Assembly (NCBI GenBank): GCA_003184365.1 | Contig: NKYR01000089.1 | Span: 65,280-129,279, forward strand | Source: Evernia prunastri | Lineage: Eukaryota > Ascomycota > Lecanoromycetes > Lecanorales > Parmeliaceae | Length of the DNA stretch: 64,000 nucleotides | Direction of reading: 5' to 3' | Part shown: in pieces, positions 34,258 through 45,530 of the stretch | How the letters are laid out: the number at the start of each line of letters is the position of its first letter | How positions within the stretch are numbered: position 1 is the stretch's first letter | Position numbers and translations under genes: made by a program | The notes under the pieces: model-generated | Databases searched by the model: none | The model's input: only the letters and a program-made list of their open reading frames with translations | What the model was told of the DNA's origin: nothing

Positions 34258-35575
34258 ATGGCACAGTTTCAAAAAGGATTGAAGAACATCCTCCAGAAAC
34301 ATCCCAATGATGTGGTCTTCCTCTCAGCTCTCCGTACTCCCATAACCAGGTCTTACAAGGGTGGCCTCCCGAATGCCTACCCGGAGCAAATGCTCGCTAC
34401 TGTTAGGCGGATCTCCTCTCCATTCTTTCTTCTCTCGACTCACAAATCGCCAGGTCTTCCGCGCAACGCTCACCCAAAACCCCAATGTCCCGTCCTCAGC
34501 TGTCCAGGATGTCGCAGTCGGAACCGTCCTATCTGAACTCGGCGGGTCCAAAGCCGGCCGTATGGCCTTGAACCACGTCGGCTATCCATCTAGCACATCT
34601 CTTTACACCGTCAACCGGGCGTGTGCATCTAGCCTCCAAGCTATCACTACCATCGCTGACAGTATTACCGTAGGGCGGATAGACCTAGGTATCGGCGCGG
34701 GCATGGAAAGCATGACGAAGAACTACGGATCCAAAGCTGTGCCAACGCAGCTGTGGCCTCAGCTGAGGGAGAGTGGGGTGAAAGATGCGAGGGATTGCAT
34801 CATGCCAATGGGCATCACAAGTGAGAATGTGGCGGAGAGGTATGGGATCAGCAGAGCGGATCAGGACGCCTTTGGTGCCGCATCACACGCCCGCGCGTCC
34901 AAAGCACAAAAAGATGGCCTCTTCGACAAGGAGATCGTCCCAGTCTCCGTCACGAATCCACCGGGCGAAGGCGACGGCAGCCCTACCCCTCAACCCCGCG
35001 AATCCGTTGATGTCTCCAAAGACGACGGTATCCGACACAACGCCTCCGCCGAGTCCATGGCTAAGCTCAAACCCGTCTTCAAAGAGACCGGCACCACAAC
35101 CGCGGGCAACAGCTCTCAAATCTCCGACGGCGCAGCGGCGGCCTTGATGGTGCGTCGCTCAACCGCCAGTTCCCTCGGTCTCTCCTCTTCCATCGTAGGA
35201 AAGTTCGCCGGGGCTACGGTCGTGGGCGTCGCGCCGGATGAGATGGGTGTTGGGCCCGCTCACGCTATCCCTGCCCTTCTCTCGTCCCTGGAGATCAGCG
35301 AAGAGGATGTAGGTGTTTGGGAAATCAATGAGGCCTTTGCGAGCCAGGCGCTATACTGTGTGAGGAAGTTAGGGCTAGAAAAGGCGCTGCAAGAGGGTAG
35401 GGTTAATCCTAGAGGTGGGGCTATAGCGTTGGGCCATCCGTTGGGTGCGACCGGGGGGAGGATGGTGAGTACCATTCTGAGCGAAATGGGTACAGGAGGG
35501 TTGGGGCAGGTGGGGGTTGTGAGTATGTGTGTTGGGACGGGGATGGGGATGGCGGGCTTGGTTATAAGGGAATGA
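34258..35575 (+). CDS. 3-ketoacyl-CoA thiolase / acetyl-CoA acyltransferase
   Basis: Two exons (34258-34401, 34454-35575) give 421 residues. The enzyme cleaves 3-ketoacyl-CoA with CoA in fatty-acid beta-oxidation. The three thiolase signatures are present: NRACASSLQA with acyl-carrying Cys105, GGAIALGHPLGATGGRM with His376, and SMCVGTGMGMAGLV with Cys407. N-terminal VFLSALRTPITRSYKGGLP and GIGAGMESMT also fit. There is no clear PTS2 nonapeptide in the first 20 residues and no C-terminal SKL-type PTS1 (it ends VIRE), so the compartment (mitochondrion or peroxisome) is open. The intron 34402-34453 (GTTAGG...CGCCAG) has a weaker donor but joins EQMLAT to VFRATLTQNP as in homologues. It is convergent with the HeLo-like/kinase/protease gene. 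Confidence 0.92.
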
Positions 35576-35867
35576 GGCTTGTGGGATAGGTGAGAGAGCG
35601 AGGTCCTTTCTTGATACTGATCATGGCATGGGATTTGAAGACATTAGAAAATGGTATCTAAGAGGGACAGGGCCAGGAAAATAGTCCCAAGGTTCGAGCA
35701 TATATTGACTCCAAAGTACTGTCCGGATATGCATTCTCCAAGCAAAGCAAGGGTATATCTCCCACAAAGACCTCAGCGCAACTGCAGTGCAAAGGAATTG
35801 GGTATATAGCTGTAGCACCCTAGACATAATCCAAACAGCCCGTCCAAAAACGCCCATGGTAGCAATC

Positions 35868-38800
35868 TCAACCCCTTGCCTGAACACCATCTCCTTTCAT
35901 ATGCACCGGCTCCCCGAAACCTTTGCCTTTGATGGGGCTGCCACCCCGGCTGTTCCTCTTCCCTTGCTCGCGGTTCCATTTCTTTGCGACTTCGTCGAGG
36001 CTGAGATCCGCCATTTGCTGGTGCGACGATACCTTCGGCGACGTCGCAAGTGGGGGGCTTATGGGGCCGGTAGTCCCTTTTGCGGTGTCGTCTTCGGGCT
36101 CGCTGCCCGATACGTAACTCAAATCGATGCTTTGGCGTCGGTAGATGTCGCGGTCGATGGGATCCTTGCCCTTACGTTCGACCAACTCCCGTTCATTTCC
36201 AACAATTTGGTGTTTGAACGACATCGCTGCGCTGGCTGTATGTGTCGGCGGCAGGGCTACATTTGCCCCTAGCGTTTGCTCCATATCATGCAGCATAACC
36301 TCCATTGGTGCAATTGTAGCGTATTGACCGAATTCGGAGTACGCAGTTACGTGGCCACATACACCACCAGATGCGTTATCGATGACCCAGGCACCTGAAT
36401 CACCGCCCACTCCGAAGTCGCCTTTGACCCGCCATACGGGAGACGGGTAGACCCTCCCCGGCATCTTCGTTTGTTGCATGGTTGGTAGTATTGTTCCGGT
36501 AGCAAGCCCGCTCGTGGAACCATATGCATGGACGTCTAGGCTTCCGAGTGTTTCGGCTTTGAGCACTTTAGAGGGATACGAGTCCTGGACTTGACAATGT
36601 TTAGCCCCTCCTTCTACCGTGTTTGTTAAAGCTCTTCGCTCCTCATGAATTTTGAACAGTGCCCAATCGACCTCATGCGCAACAGATCCGAAAGTCAGAC
36701 GCCTCAGCCCAGAGGATGCATGGATACTCCCCAGCCCATGGCTCACAAGGTGATCATCACTCATCTCGTCTTGGTCCGGGAAGAAATTTTCGTCAACATC
36801 ATCCAGAGCCGGCTGTGTCACGATGACATGCTCACCCTCGCCAGGCATCGTACCTGGCAAGTCACCCATATTGATATCCTCAATCGAATCAGAGTCGTCC
36901 GAATCGAGGGCTCGAAGGCACTCAAGGTCATGCAACTTGTCTTCCGAAATGTCGAGAATAGCCATTTCATCGGGCAACGAACTCTCCAACCCATCCAAGC
37001 TAAGGTCAGGCTCCTGATCTTCTTGGAGCATATGGTGTACGCTCATGCCATGGGCTTCGCCATTTACCAAAACTATACCCCCAAACGTGACCGCTTCCGA
37101 GTGTTGCTCATCAACAAAACAGCCGATTGATGCTCCGCATGTCGGCTTTTCTTGGTATCGCGATGGCTGTCGGCGCGTTGTTTGGCTCACTTCTGCGGCA
37201 CCAGCTTTCGTTTGTCGCCGTTTCTTCTTTTTTGACCAAGTAATTTGGCCAGAAGCGACTTGAATGTCGAAGAATCCCTGATCCTGGTTGACATACTCCA
37301 AGATCTTCCAAGCCCTCAATATACTATTGCAGATCATCAAGACCGTTGGCTTGGCCGTCTCGGGGGTTTTGCCAGCCATGAAGACGTCTATTTCATAAGA
37401 CTCCCACCTGTTGATCGCCTTTGCAAGCATGCGGCGCAATCTTGGCATCATGACTTTATCAAAATACGTACGTGCTGGCTCCGGTATGTCATGCGACCAG
37501 ATCAGTAAGTCGACTTTATGTCCTGGTTGGGTAGGGGAATCAGCCTTGAGCGCTTGCCAAGGAACTGGTGCCGAGACTTCCTCACTGGCCACCGGCGGGG
37601 GTTCAGGCGGATCGGCAGTAAAGGAGGCGGGCAGTATGATAGCTTGATCATCGTCGTCGATCATGCAGCACCGTTCTAGGGGTTTGAGGGCATTCCAATA
37701 GAAATCCGTCTGCAACTTTGGTTGCTGTCTTTCGCTGAACTGGTGATTGGTAGTGGACTGGTTGGGATGCCTGGCGTCGGCAGCACCAAGGCAGTACTCT
37801 ACTACACGCATATATCTATTACCACATTTGCCGGCGAGCTTCTTGGAGTACACGGTCTGCAGTCTTGCTTTGAAAGTCTCGGCTGAGTATTTGGTCTTCC
37901 AAAGTTGATGGATTGGCATCCACAATCCTACCTCCAACAGAATTAGACCCAGACTGTAAAAGTCGAAAGCAGGTTTATATGTAGCCCTTCTACCACTTTC
38001 GGCCATGGGATGGCGGTAAATGCTCGAGATGAAGCTTTCTTGATGTGGAGTACATGTATCCTCTGCGCAGGTATCGAAAGAAGTGAGAAGTGGATGTCGA
38101 ATAGCGCCTTCTTTCCATGGCATGGCGTTGGCATCTGTTGGAAGAGCCCCATCCACAAACACGACATTGCTGCTGTTGATGTTGCGGTGCGATATTCCTT
38201 TAGCGTGGAAATGAAGCACACTCAACGTAAGCTGGAAAGCAAGCCTCAACCTGTCTTCCAAGCAAGGCATATTCTTACTAACAGTATCGGCGGCATGTTG
38301 AAGGAACGACAGTAGACTCTGCGGCGAGTGATGTTGGTCGAGCGACCGGATTCTCAAAGGAGCTGGCCCCGGTACTTCGTAGACGAAGGCGTACCTCGGC
38401 CGATGTGGATCCAAAAACCAGCCGAGGAGTCTCATCGTTCCCGTGTACCGAGATCTAGACTCATCCGATGTTTGGTCAAGAGCTATGCAAAGTTCTTCGT
38501 AACGCCGAAGTGATGGTAAACGGCCAGTCTCAGGGTCTGCATCCTGAATAAAGCCATAGTCAACCAGGACTGGTTTGCCTTCGAACTGATTTCGTGCCGC
38601 GTTAGATGGTAGCACATCGAGTAACCAGGCGAATTTTCGGTCGTCGGATTTGTTTGCGATATTCTCGTAAGAGGGTGGTGACGATTCGGTCGTCTGTCTC
38701 ACCTCTGGAAAGCGCAATTTGCTAGGATCGATCTGTGTAGAGACGGCGACTAGAGACCATGTGGGTGGTTTAGGGTCCTTGCCAGCCGTCGTAGCATTCT

Positions 38801-39398
38801 CCAAGGAGACTTGAGCCTGGGATACGCCCGACTTTCCAGGATTGAAGACCGCATTTGAATTTTGCTTTTCACTTTGGCCAATAGAGCGCTTTTGATTCTG
38901 ATTGGTTGAGCCTTGGCGATGAATCTCTTGTGATCTCGATAAGTCGCATAACGTGTCGATAGAGGTCGTAATGTCTTTGACAATGTCTTCCAAGCGTGCC
39001 AAGTCAATAGAAGTCCACTGGTTGGTAGGACTGAATAGCATCCCTGCCTTGTCGACAGGGTAACCTCCGGGAAGCTGTGGCCGTGAGCGCGGTTGAATTC
39101 TCTCTGCTTCGTCCAGTAATTCTTTGATGGATGACATGATACTGGCAACCAGGTCACTTATGCCAGCTCGATCTAAAGATCCATCAATATCGCCAGTCTG
39201 ATTCCCTTTCGAGTCTGCCCATTCTAACCCCCATGCCACCAATCGATCTTTTTGAATCCTAAGTTTGAGATGTAATGAGGAGAGTTGTGGATTGGTGATG
39301 TTGGCTTGCACAATCTGTTCGTAGCTCCTCTTCGTATCAACATACATCTGGGTTAGCCGCCGCGGTAGCAGGGCGTGGGCGTTTCTGATGAGCTCCAT
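35868..39398 (-). CDS. HeLo-like / pseudokinase / trypsin-like protease fusion protein
   Basis: A single exon of 1176 residues starts at ATG 39398. Residues about 1-110 have the helical pattern of fungal HeLo/prion-inhibition domains (LHLKLRIQKDRLVAWGLEW, then a second helical pair with SSIKELLDEAERI). Residues about 280-560 are kinase-like: YAFVYEVP, LRLAFQLTLSVLHFHAKGISHRN, LGLILLEVGLW. The catalytic loop is H404-R405-N406...N411 (Asp and Lys replaced), with no VAxK and no DFG, so it should be a pseudokinase. Residues about 770-1040 look like a chymotrypsin-fold protease: VHHML (His788 or 789), VDWALFKI (Asp911), GGDSGAWVID (Ser1001). The C-terminus is polar and disordered. HeLo-type domains in fungi drive membrane-targeted cell death in incompatibility, so a defence or death role is inferred, not shown. 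The N-terminal domain is short for a full HeLo, and an upstream exon cannot be excluded. Confidence 0.75.
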   Translation of the reverse strand: MELIRNAHALLPRRLTQMYVDTKRSYEQIVQANITNPQLSSLHLKLRIQKDRLVAWGLEWADSKGNQTGDIDGSLDRAGISDLVASIMSSIKELLDEAERIQPRSRPQLPGGYPVDKAGMLFSPTNQWTSIDLARLEDIVKDITTSIDTLCDLSRSQEIHRQGSTNQNQKRSIGQSEKQNSNAVFNPGKSGVSQAQVSLENATTAGKDPKPPTWSLVAVSTQIDPSKLRFPEVRQTTESSPPSYENIANKSDDRKFAWLLDVLPSNAARNQFEGKPVLVDYGFIQDADPETGRLPSLRRYEELCIALDQTSDESRSRYTGTMRLLGWFLDPHRPRYAFVYEVPGPAPLRIRSLDQHHSPQSLLSFLQHAADTVSKNMPCLEDRLRLAFQLTLSVLHFHAKGISHRNINSSNVVFVDGALPTDANAMPWKEGAIRHPLLTSFDTCAEDTCTPHQESFISSIYRHPMAESGRRATYKPAFDFYSLGLILLEVGLWMPIHQLWKTKYSAETFKARLQTVYSKKLAGKCGNRYMRVVEYCLGAADARHPNQSTTNHQFSERQQPKLQTDFYWNALKPLERCCMIDDDDQAIILPASFTADPPEPPPVASEEVSAPVPWQALKADSPTQPGHKVDLLIWSHDIPEPARTYFDKVMMPRLRRMLAKAINRWESYEIDVFMAGKTPETAKPTVLMICNSILRAWKILEYVNQDQGFFDIQVASGQITWSKKKKRRQTKAGAAEVSQTTRRQPSRYQEKPTCGASIGCFVDEQHSEAVTFGGIVLVNGEAHGMSVHHMLQEDQEPDLSLDGLESSLPDEMAILDISEDKLHDLECLRALDSDDSDSIEDINMGDLPGTMPGEGEHVIVTQPALDDVDENFFPDQDEMSDDHLVSHGLGSIHASSGLRRLTFGSVAHEVDWALFKIHEERRALTNTVEGGAKHCQVQDSYPSKVLKAETLGSLDVHAYGSTSGLATGTILPTMQQTKMPGRVYPSPVWRVKGDFGVGGDSGAWVIDNASGGVCGHVTAYSEFGQYATIAPMEVMLHDMEQTLGANVALPPTHTASAAMSFKHQIVGNERELVERKGKDPIDRDIYRRQSIDLSYVSGSEPEDDTAKGTTGPISPPLATSPKVSSHQQMADLSLDEVAKKWNREQGKRNSRGGSPIKGKGFGEPVHMKGDGVQARG

Positions 39399-39935
39399 CA
39401 CAGTTGAAACGACACCTTTTGCTGATGTTTAGATTGAAAGATATCTAGACAGCGATAAAATTTTCCTACTGATCATCGTCGACTGAATATCGATTGAAGC
39501 CTGCGCGGTCTTACGTTTTGCATTGTACAAAAGCTGATGCCTGATTTTGCGCTAACTTTCCGAACAAGAGCAGTGGCAACGAAGGCAACAACCAAACGTA
39601 CCAATTGACTCAAAATGCCCCACTAAAACACTTCGCGGCCTTCAATACTGATACATGTATATACCTGGTGATTATCTGAAATTTAAGAACCATAAAGCGA
39701 TGGGTTTTGGCTTGAAGCTGGCGAGGCTGCGTAGAAGATACATGGATGCCTGAGGCCTAATAATAGCGCCTTGGCTGTTCGACCTCTGAAACCGATTCCG
39801 AGTCAACCTGCGCATTCCAATGTGCCAGAGCGAGGCGAGTCCAGTTTGCGATACTAAACCTCTGGAAGCTACCTTATGGGTAGAAAGCTAGAGTTATATT
39901 TCTCGCCATGACTTGAGTACCAAGTCTATCGCAGC
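39399..39935. promoter_or_regulatory. Divergent intergenic region
   Basis: About 540 nt between the HeLo-like/kinase/protease gene (minus) and MED20 (plus), carrying both promoters. No repeat, RNA gene or recognisable control motif was found. Confidence 0.4.
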
Positions 39936-40676
39936 ATGCCAGTGACGGCGCTCTATTTCCTGCCCGCCTCCAGCCCAGACTCCAATCCTACACAGGACAT
40001 CCTCGCCAAACTCACCTCCCACTACGATCCCTCTCCCTTGCCCGGTTGGACACTCTCTCATCGCATTTTCCGCGAAACGCCCTCTCCTCAACCGTCAGCC
40101 TCTCTGTCGAATGGCATCAACAAAGCCAAACCTCCAAGCACCCGCTTCCTCCAAATTCTGACACTCTCGCATCACGCACCTCGGACGTTTGTCGCCATCA
40201 CGAGCACCCATAGCGCTTCTCAGACTAGAACCGGAACACCCGCTTCATCCAATGTAAGCGCTGAGCCAGCAAGCGGGGAACCTGCGACCATAATCTCCAT
40301 TGCCGCCGGCTCATCGAGCGAAGAATTTGTTCAGCTTGTAGTGACGAAGTTTGGCCCACTGTGGCAGCAAAGGCAGATACTAAGTGCGGGCAGCGGGTAT
40401 GCGTTTGAAGTTGGTGATTATCGGGTTAGAGTTGCAGAGCTGAGGCAAGGTGGCAGCGGAGGTGGGCAGATGGGAAGAGGAGCGGTATGCGAGGTTACGT
40501 GGGTTGGTGAAGAGGCTGAGCAGGAAGAAGAGGGTTGGGAAGCTGGGGAAGCAGTGGTCAATGGCTTCTGGGAGGGATTGGCACTGCGCGGGGCGAGAGA
40601 GGTATACCGAGTGCCAGGACTCGGAGATGGAGAGGGGACCATAAGGCAATGGTGTGAGCTTCTGAGACCGAGATGA
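39936..40676 (+). CDS. MED20: Mediator complex subunit 20 (Med20/Srb2)
   Basis: A single exon of 246 residues from ATG 39936. The start MPVTALYFLPASSPDSNP, then LTSHYDPSPLPGWTLSHRIFRETPS, FLQILTLSHHAPRTFVAI, FVQLVVTKFGPLWQQRQ and YAFEVGDYRVRVAELRQGG follow the fungal Med20 order, a TBP-like fold in the Mediator head module that pairs with Med18. Mediator bridges activators and RNA polymerase II in the nucleus. The acidic segment near residue 190 (EEAEQEEEGWEAGE) and the final WCELLRPR are also compatible. It has no introns. It is convergent, 91 nt apart, with the DUF952 gene. Confidence 0.85.
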   Translation: MPVTALYFLPASSPDSNPTQDILAKLTSHYDPSPLPGWTLSHRIFRETPSPQPSASLSNGINKAKPPSTRFLQILTLSHHAPRTFVAITSTHSASQTRTGTPASSNVSAEPASGEPATIISIAAGSSSEEFVQLVVTKFGPLWQQRQILSAGSGYAFEVGDYRVRVAELRQGGSGGGQMGRGAVCEVTWVGEEAEQEEEGWEAGEAVVNGFWEGLALRGAREVYRVPGLGDGEGTIRQWCELLRPR

Positions 40677-40767
40677 TGAAATGTATGAGTGTAGCCAGTA
40701 GAAGGGCCACGACTGCAGTATGTATACTCCGATGGCTGCCTGATCTTAGGCCTTTTCCAAGTAGATC

Positions 40768-41139
40768 TCAAGATAGCCATTCATCCTTCTCAAGAATTGT
40801 AGTCCAATCATCGCTTTCACCTCTCGTAAATGCTTTTGAGCCCTCGACCTCCTTCTGTCCCAGGTCCGCTCCATAGACATGGGCAAAGCAGCCGCTCTTT
40901 GCCTCTTCCCATCTCACGTTGCTCTCAATCTGCGTCAGAGGTATTTTGAGCACCCACAATGTCTCGCTCGCAGAGAAGAAGCGACCAGCAGTAGCGGGGG
41001 TCTGTGTAGCAGTGGAGAGATGTATGAAGCCGTCTTGGGCATCGGTGGCAGAGAGGGGTAGGCTGGCTGGCAGTGGGTCTGGAGGAGCTTCTGGGTGGAT
41101 CTTGTAGACGTACTTTGGCAGTGGCGACGGGGGCGGCAT
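40768..41139 (-). CDS. DUF952 family protein
   Basis: A single exon of 123 residues from ATG 41139. The DUF952 pattern is clear: YVYKIHPEAPP, the signature DGFIHLSTATQTPATAGRFF, LWVLKIPLTQIESNVRWEEA and CFAHVYGADLG. The family is small, cytosolic and widespread in bacteria and fungi, and no reaction is established for it. An in-frame TTG upstream would extend it by 18 residues, but ATG 41139 begins just before the domain and is preferred. Confidence 0.85.
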   Translation of the reverse strand: MPPPSPLPKYVYKIHPEAPPDPLPASLPLSATDAQDGFIHLSTATQTPATAGRFFSASETLWVLKIPLTQIESNVRWEEAKSGCFAHVYGADLGQKEVEGSKAFTRGESDDWTTILEKDEWLS

Positions 41140-43123
41140 TTGGTCAGATGTGGTCGTGTTTGGAAGCGGTATTATGGCCGTTCTTGGAGACAAATGGCCA
41201 AGTCGCTACTGGATTAGGGACGCTTTGCGCTTTTCAATTCTAGAACCAAACCTTAGGGGGATACGTTACGGCTTGCTCGATGTTTCACTTTCAGATGAAC
41301 GCTTCAAATATAGATGCTCAAACCCTACGCGGTTTGCGAGCGAAATTTAATTTGCAGCATTGCTGTCTACCTAATCCAGCTTCCAAGATGGTGAACTCAT
41401 CCTTTTCGGAATCCAAACCCATAGTTAGCATTCAACGGATTAGCAAGAAAAGTATCCGTATGTGCAACACAGACAATCAAGACGACTGAGAAAATAGTGC
41501 CGTCGCACAGATCTTTGACCATCTGCGAGAACTCATAATGCATCTCATCGTTATAGGCATACGGCCTCCGACGAGAGTTCCATCAAACGGCCGTAACACT
41601 CCCCCGATTAGTCCGCGTCGAGGTCAGAGAAATTAGATCATCAAGTGTAAATCTCGCTACGCCGTGTTAACGCTCAATAATTCTTCGCCGTTGCCCACCG
41701 CTACTATCTCACGAAAGCTACTGTGTCTCTTCTGCGGAAGGCGAGAGGGAACGTTCCCGTTGCCATGATAATGTCAAGATAATAGGGTGGCCGGCTATCA
41801 AAGATGACCACCGTCGAGGTATGGCGGGCGTCTTGAGATGAATAAGAGATGACTAAGACGGTTTGCAACGCATTGGTGGTTATGGTCCACGGGTGCGAGG
41901 CATGAACAACAGAAAGCACGCTACTCCCAAGATGGACTAGTGCGTTTGCTAGACCAGCCGTGACTCACCTAGGTACAGGTACCTTATCCTAATTGTACCA
42001 GCGCCGTTAGGAATCAAACCAATACAACTGAATACCATCTGCGAACAGGTGAAAGGAGTGGCCGAAGTCTTTGGCAACTAGCCCTTGTGTAGTATAGTCT
42101 AGCAGGGGGGTATCTTCCTCATGCAGTAGCCTTCCATGGATTCTACATCCTTGCAACCAACCAAGCACTGGCTACAATGTACATACTAATCTCCATATGG
42201 TCGGGGCTTGATTACTCAATCCTTTTGAACCTCAATTCTAATGGCGCTGGTACAATGGTGCCGCGGTTTTTGATTTCATTTCTGACTCTGCATGTCGCTC
42301 AAGATGGAGTAAGTTTTTGAGTAAGCTACGGATCTTCCGAAGTCGTGCAGAGTCGGCGTATCCTTTGGTGCCCTCGGTCTCTGTTGGTCCCTTTCCGCCT
42401 AAAGGTCTGAAGGTCGTCAATCTGGATGAAGTCGTCCAGTAGGTCTTGAGACGAGGAAAGTGGATATGCATGAAGCAACATGATAGGAAACGCTCTTGTT
42501 CCGTTGTCTTCCGTTTTTGGTCTGGTAAGGAAAGGACCATGTCAGATATTTCGATACTAGCCATCACTTCAGGGAGCATCTTCCAATTTTGCTTCGTGTA
42601 GCCTCTTTCTCCACCTTTCTCCACCTTTCTCCACCTCGAACAAATGTCCGTTGACGATTCTAGAGCACGGCGTTGCCGAAATGCATCTGCTGTATGATAG
42701 CGTCGTAGGTACGATAGTGAGGCGGTATTCTCAATGACTTGCCGATATGTTAAGCCCAGGTTATATTTCGAAAGCTCCGGGCTACTCAGACGCTCTGCTG
42801 ACGTTGTGGTGCTCTTTTCTTCTTTACATTCGATCAATGAAACGCAAGAATACATACCTACCCCAAACCCACCCTTGGCTTTGATCATGAATTATTACCT
42901 TGAACTGACGAGAGTCTAAATCCAGACTTTCCTTGAATTGGGTCAAGTACCATCGCAGGTCCTTCTGATTCAGCAATGATATATAGATTTGCTTGTGAGT
43001 CACCGTCTCTGATTTGCGGCTGTACTGCGGCATCACAAGCAACTTAGTCTCAATTACTAATATTTTACTATAGCACACTGGCATGTCTCGAAGGATTTTT
43101 TGCCAGCAACGCTTTTCGTCCTG
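41140..43123. other. Gene-poor region, start of accessory segment
   Basis: About 2 kb between the DUF952 gene and the frameshifted membrane-protein locus. A minus-strand open frame at 42238-42888 (about 216 codons, starting near the 43-kb locus) has no recognisable domain and is not called. A short minisatellite lies at 42604-42636. Otherwise nothing is supportable. Confidence 0.45.
42604..42636. repeat. Three-copy TTTCTCCACC minisatellite
   Basis: The unit TTTCTCCACC is repeated three times in tandem. It sits inside an unassigned open frame on the minus strand. Confidence 0.8.
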
Positions 43124-45530
43124 ATGCTTTTCGCGGACGTGATCTCGGCGTGGCCAGTCCATTTGGCTAATATTCTTTCTGCAAGACAAACGTTCACAGT
43201 CAATCAAGCACCAATCGCAGCTTCAAGCGATGTTTGGGCTACCGTTATTGCTAATGTCGCTCCCATTATGACTCTCGTCGGCGAGCGCAACGCCAAGGAG
43301 TTCCTGCGGGTGTCTTCGTCTCATGATCAATTGTTTTTGATGGCAACGGCGCCGCTCGGGATCCTCTCGTTGCTGATTTGCGCGATCCGCCTTAGCGGAC
43401 ACCGTCTCCTTCGGCGACTCACTGGTCGCGAAGCGGACCCCAAGAGCGAGGCTCTGGTCGAGCGGACGCCTTTGAGTGTTGCCCCAGCTACGAGTGTTTA
43501 TACACAGCACGCTGTAGAAATCAAGCCAAGTGAGCAGCGTGACGAAGTCGTATTCGTTTGTGCACATATTAAGCAGACGAGCGATGTGTACCAAGCGTTG
43601 AAGTCTTTCAAACACATAATTCGCTCCAGAATCGACAACGTGAAAGGTGATAGCGACGGCAACGCAAGCATCGATCAGGAAGATTACGAACTTGTGCTGG
43701 GAATGAAGGGAAGCCCGCTGACCGCAGATGAGACGAAGAGGCTTGTATCATCTATTATAGAGAAGGAAAAAGTAATCGAGGAGTCGCTTGCCAAGCGCGT
43801 CAAGTCAACCTCTCTCAGTTTCCGCACAACAGGAATATCTCCAACCCAGACTGCCGCAACAGACCGAACCACATCGAAGACAGGAGCTATTCCCAAGGAC
43901 TTGTCCAGTTTAGGAAACATGTTCGCTGGGGTCTGCTCTTTCATTACTATGAGCGGAGTCCAATTTGCCGGATACTACAGTTGCGAACCCAACAGTACTG
44001 GCCTCAAAACGCTCATCATGGGACTTGTCGGATACTGCGGTATTGCAGCATTTACGTTCATACTGCTTATCGTCATCAAACAAGAAATAGAGATTAAGCC
44101 TCAAGATCTTACGTCCATCTTTGATGAGGCCAACGTTGTGTGGACATTCAGCGACTCGCGTCACGCACAACACCAGGGTTTTGACAAGCCGCATCTACGA
44201 AATCTTGTGCAGGCTGCTCCAAAAAAGCAGCAGTCTTCACGGAAGCGGCAGGTCATCACTTCTTTCATCAGCGCAGGCCTCATGGGATCATACGTGGTCT
44301 ACTATCTGGGCGTGCGGGTTGCGGCATGGTGGGTAGCCTTTGGAGAGCTACTGATGACCTGGCTTTTCGTGCTTGGAATATCAAAGGATTTCTCGAGGCG
44401 AATGACAAAGAATCTGGCGAACATTGGTTGGGGATTCTCAGAGATGACCTCTCCGAGTCTCTTCTTGAGACCCTTGCCATTATGGAGCACCAAACAGACA
44501 GGGCAACTGCAAACCCCAAGAACATCAGTGAGAAACCAACCTTAGTCTCGATACCGAAGGCATCAACCCTAGTTTCGCCTCCAACCGTATCCAGCTTCGA
44601 TAGTGAGAATACGATGTCATGCTCCGATCGGAGTATCACATCCAATGTGTTGAAGACCGTGGAAACCTCGACCGAGAGCTGTACCCTAGTCGTCGCAAAG
44701 CCGATCCGGCAATCTCTTCGAAACTGGTCAGGATGCGAAGATATAATGAAAGTGGCTCTCGAGTGTGTCAATTCCAAAAATTTGGCAACGATGGCCACCC
44801 GTTCAATGCCCCTGACGTCCCGAGGAGCTTCAAACGCATCATTAGGTTTCGGCTCATGATTTATGTACCAGGTATTATATGGGAGGCCAATACCGACTTG
44901 GACTACGTCTTGACCGAGGACTTTGATCTCCCTAATCTGTACCGCGACATCCTCAAGATATTCCATCTTTGTAGCGAGGCAAAGGGGACTATTACCCGAC
45001 ACGAGGCTTTCACGAAGGAACTTTCAACTGAACTTAGCCATGTGCTATGCGGTCCCCTCGCTGTTCCTGATTCTACTCTTTTGGGTGGCTGCACAACGAT
45101 GCTCACCGATTTCCTGGTCAGCCTTCGCGACCTGAATCCTGTTGAAATGAAAGCATACACCCTGGATCAATCCTTCCTCCTACCCACAATCCAATTAGCA
45201 GCCATGTACGAATCCCACCGTGATGACCGCGCGAACCTCTTCTCCCGAATCCAAAGGCTGCAAAACGAACACACCGACGGGCTCCGCCCCAGCGGCGGTA
45301 AATACCTTCCTACCCTGGAAGCCATCTTCGAAGAACAAAAGATCTGGCAGCGTTTCATGACCCCGAAGCCCCCGGAGCAGTCGTCAACCGCCCTTCAACC
45401 GAGAGATGAGACGAGCGGGCTTTACGGGAAGCCAGCGAGGAGGAAGGCTACGAAGAGGGAGAAGCGGAAGGAGAGTTCTTGGTTGCGCGATATGGCGTTT
45501 AGGAGTCGACCGGGCAATCCTGGACAGTAG
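43124..45530 (+). pseudogene. Frameshifted fungal multi-pass membrane protein
   Basis: The sequence matches a family of large fungal membrane proteins often found near ankyrin or NLR-type genes. It has DVWATVIANVAPIMTLVGER then NAKEFLRVSSS, a hydrophobic GILSLLICAIRLSGH, SEALVERTPLSVAPATSVYT, further membrane segments (LMGLVGYCGIAAFTFILLI; SAGLMGSYVVYYLGV) and a C-terminal AMYESHRDDRANLFSRIQRL with LEAIFEEQKIW. The coding frame changes twice. Near 44354-44362 the frame holding LLMT gives way to that of LAFRAWNIKGFLE, with no usable intron. Between about 44620 and 44860 it shifts to the frame that runs to TAG at 45530. Each part is stop-free over a long distance, so the damage is recent or reflects sequencing indels. 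Function is unknown. The in-frame ATG at 43124 is taken as the start. Confidence 0.6.

Noticed and set aside
42238..42888. Minus-strand open frame of about 216 codons
   Set aside because: It includes a minisatellite, shows no domain, and has no supporting splice or neighbour context.
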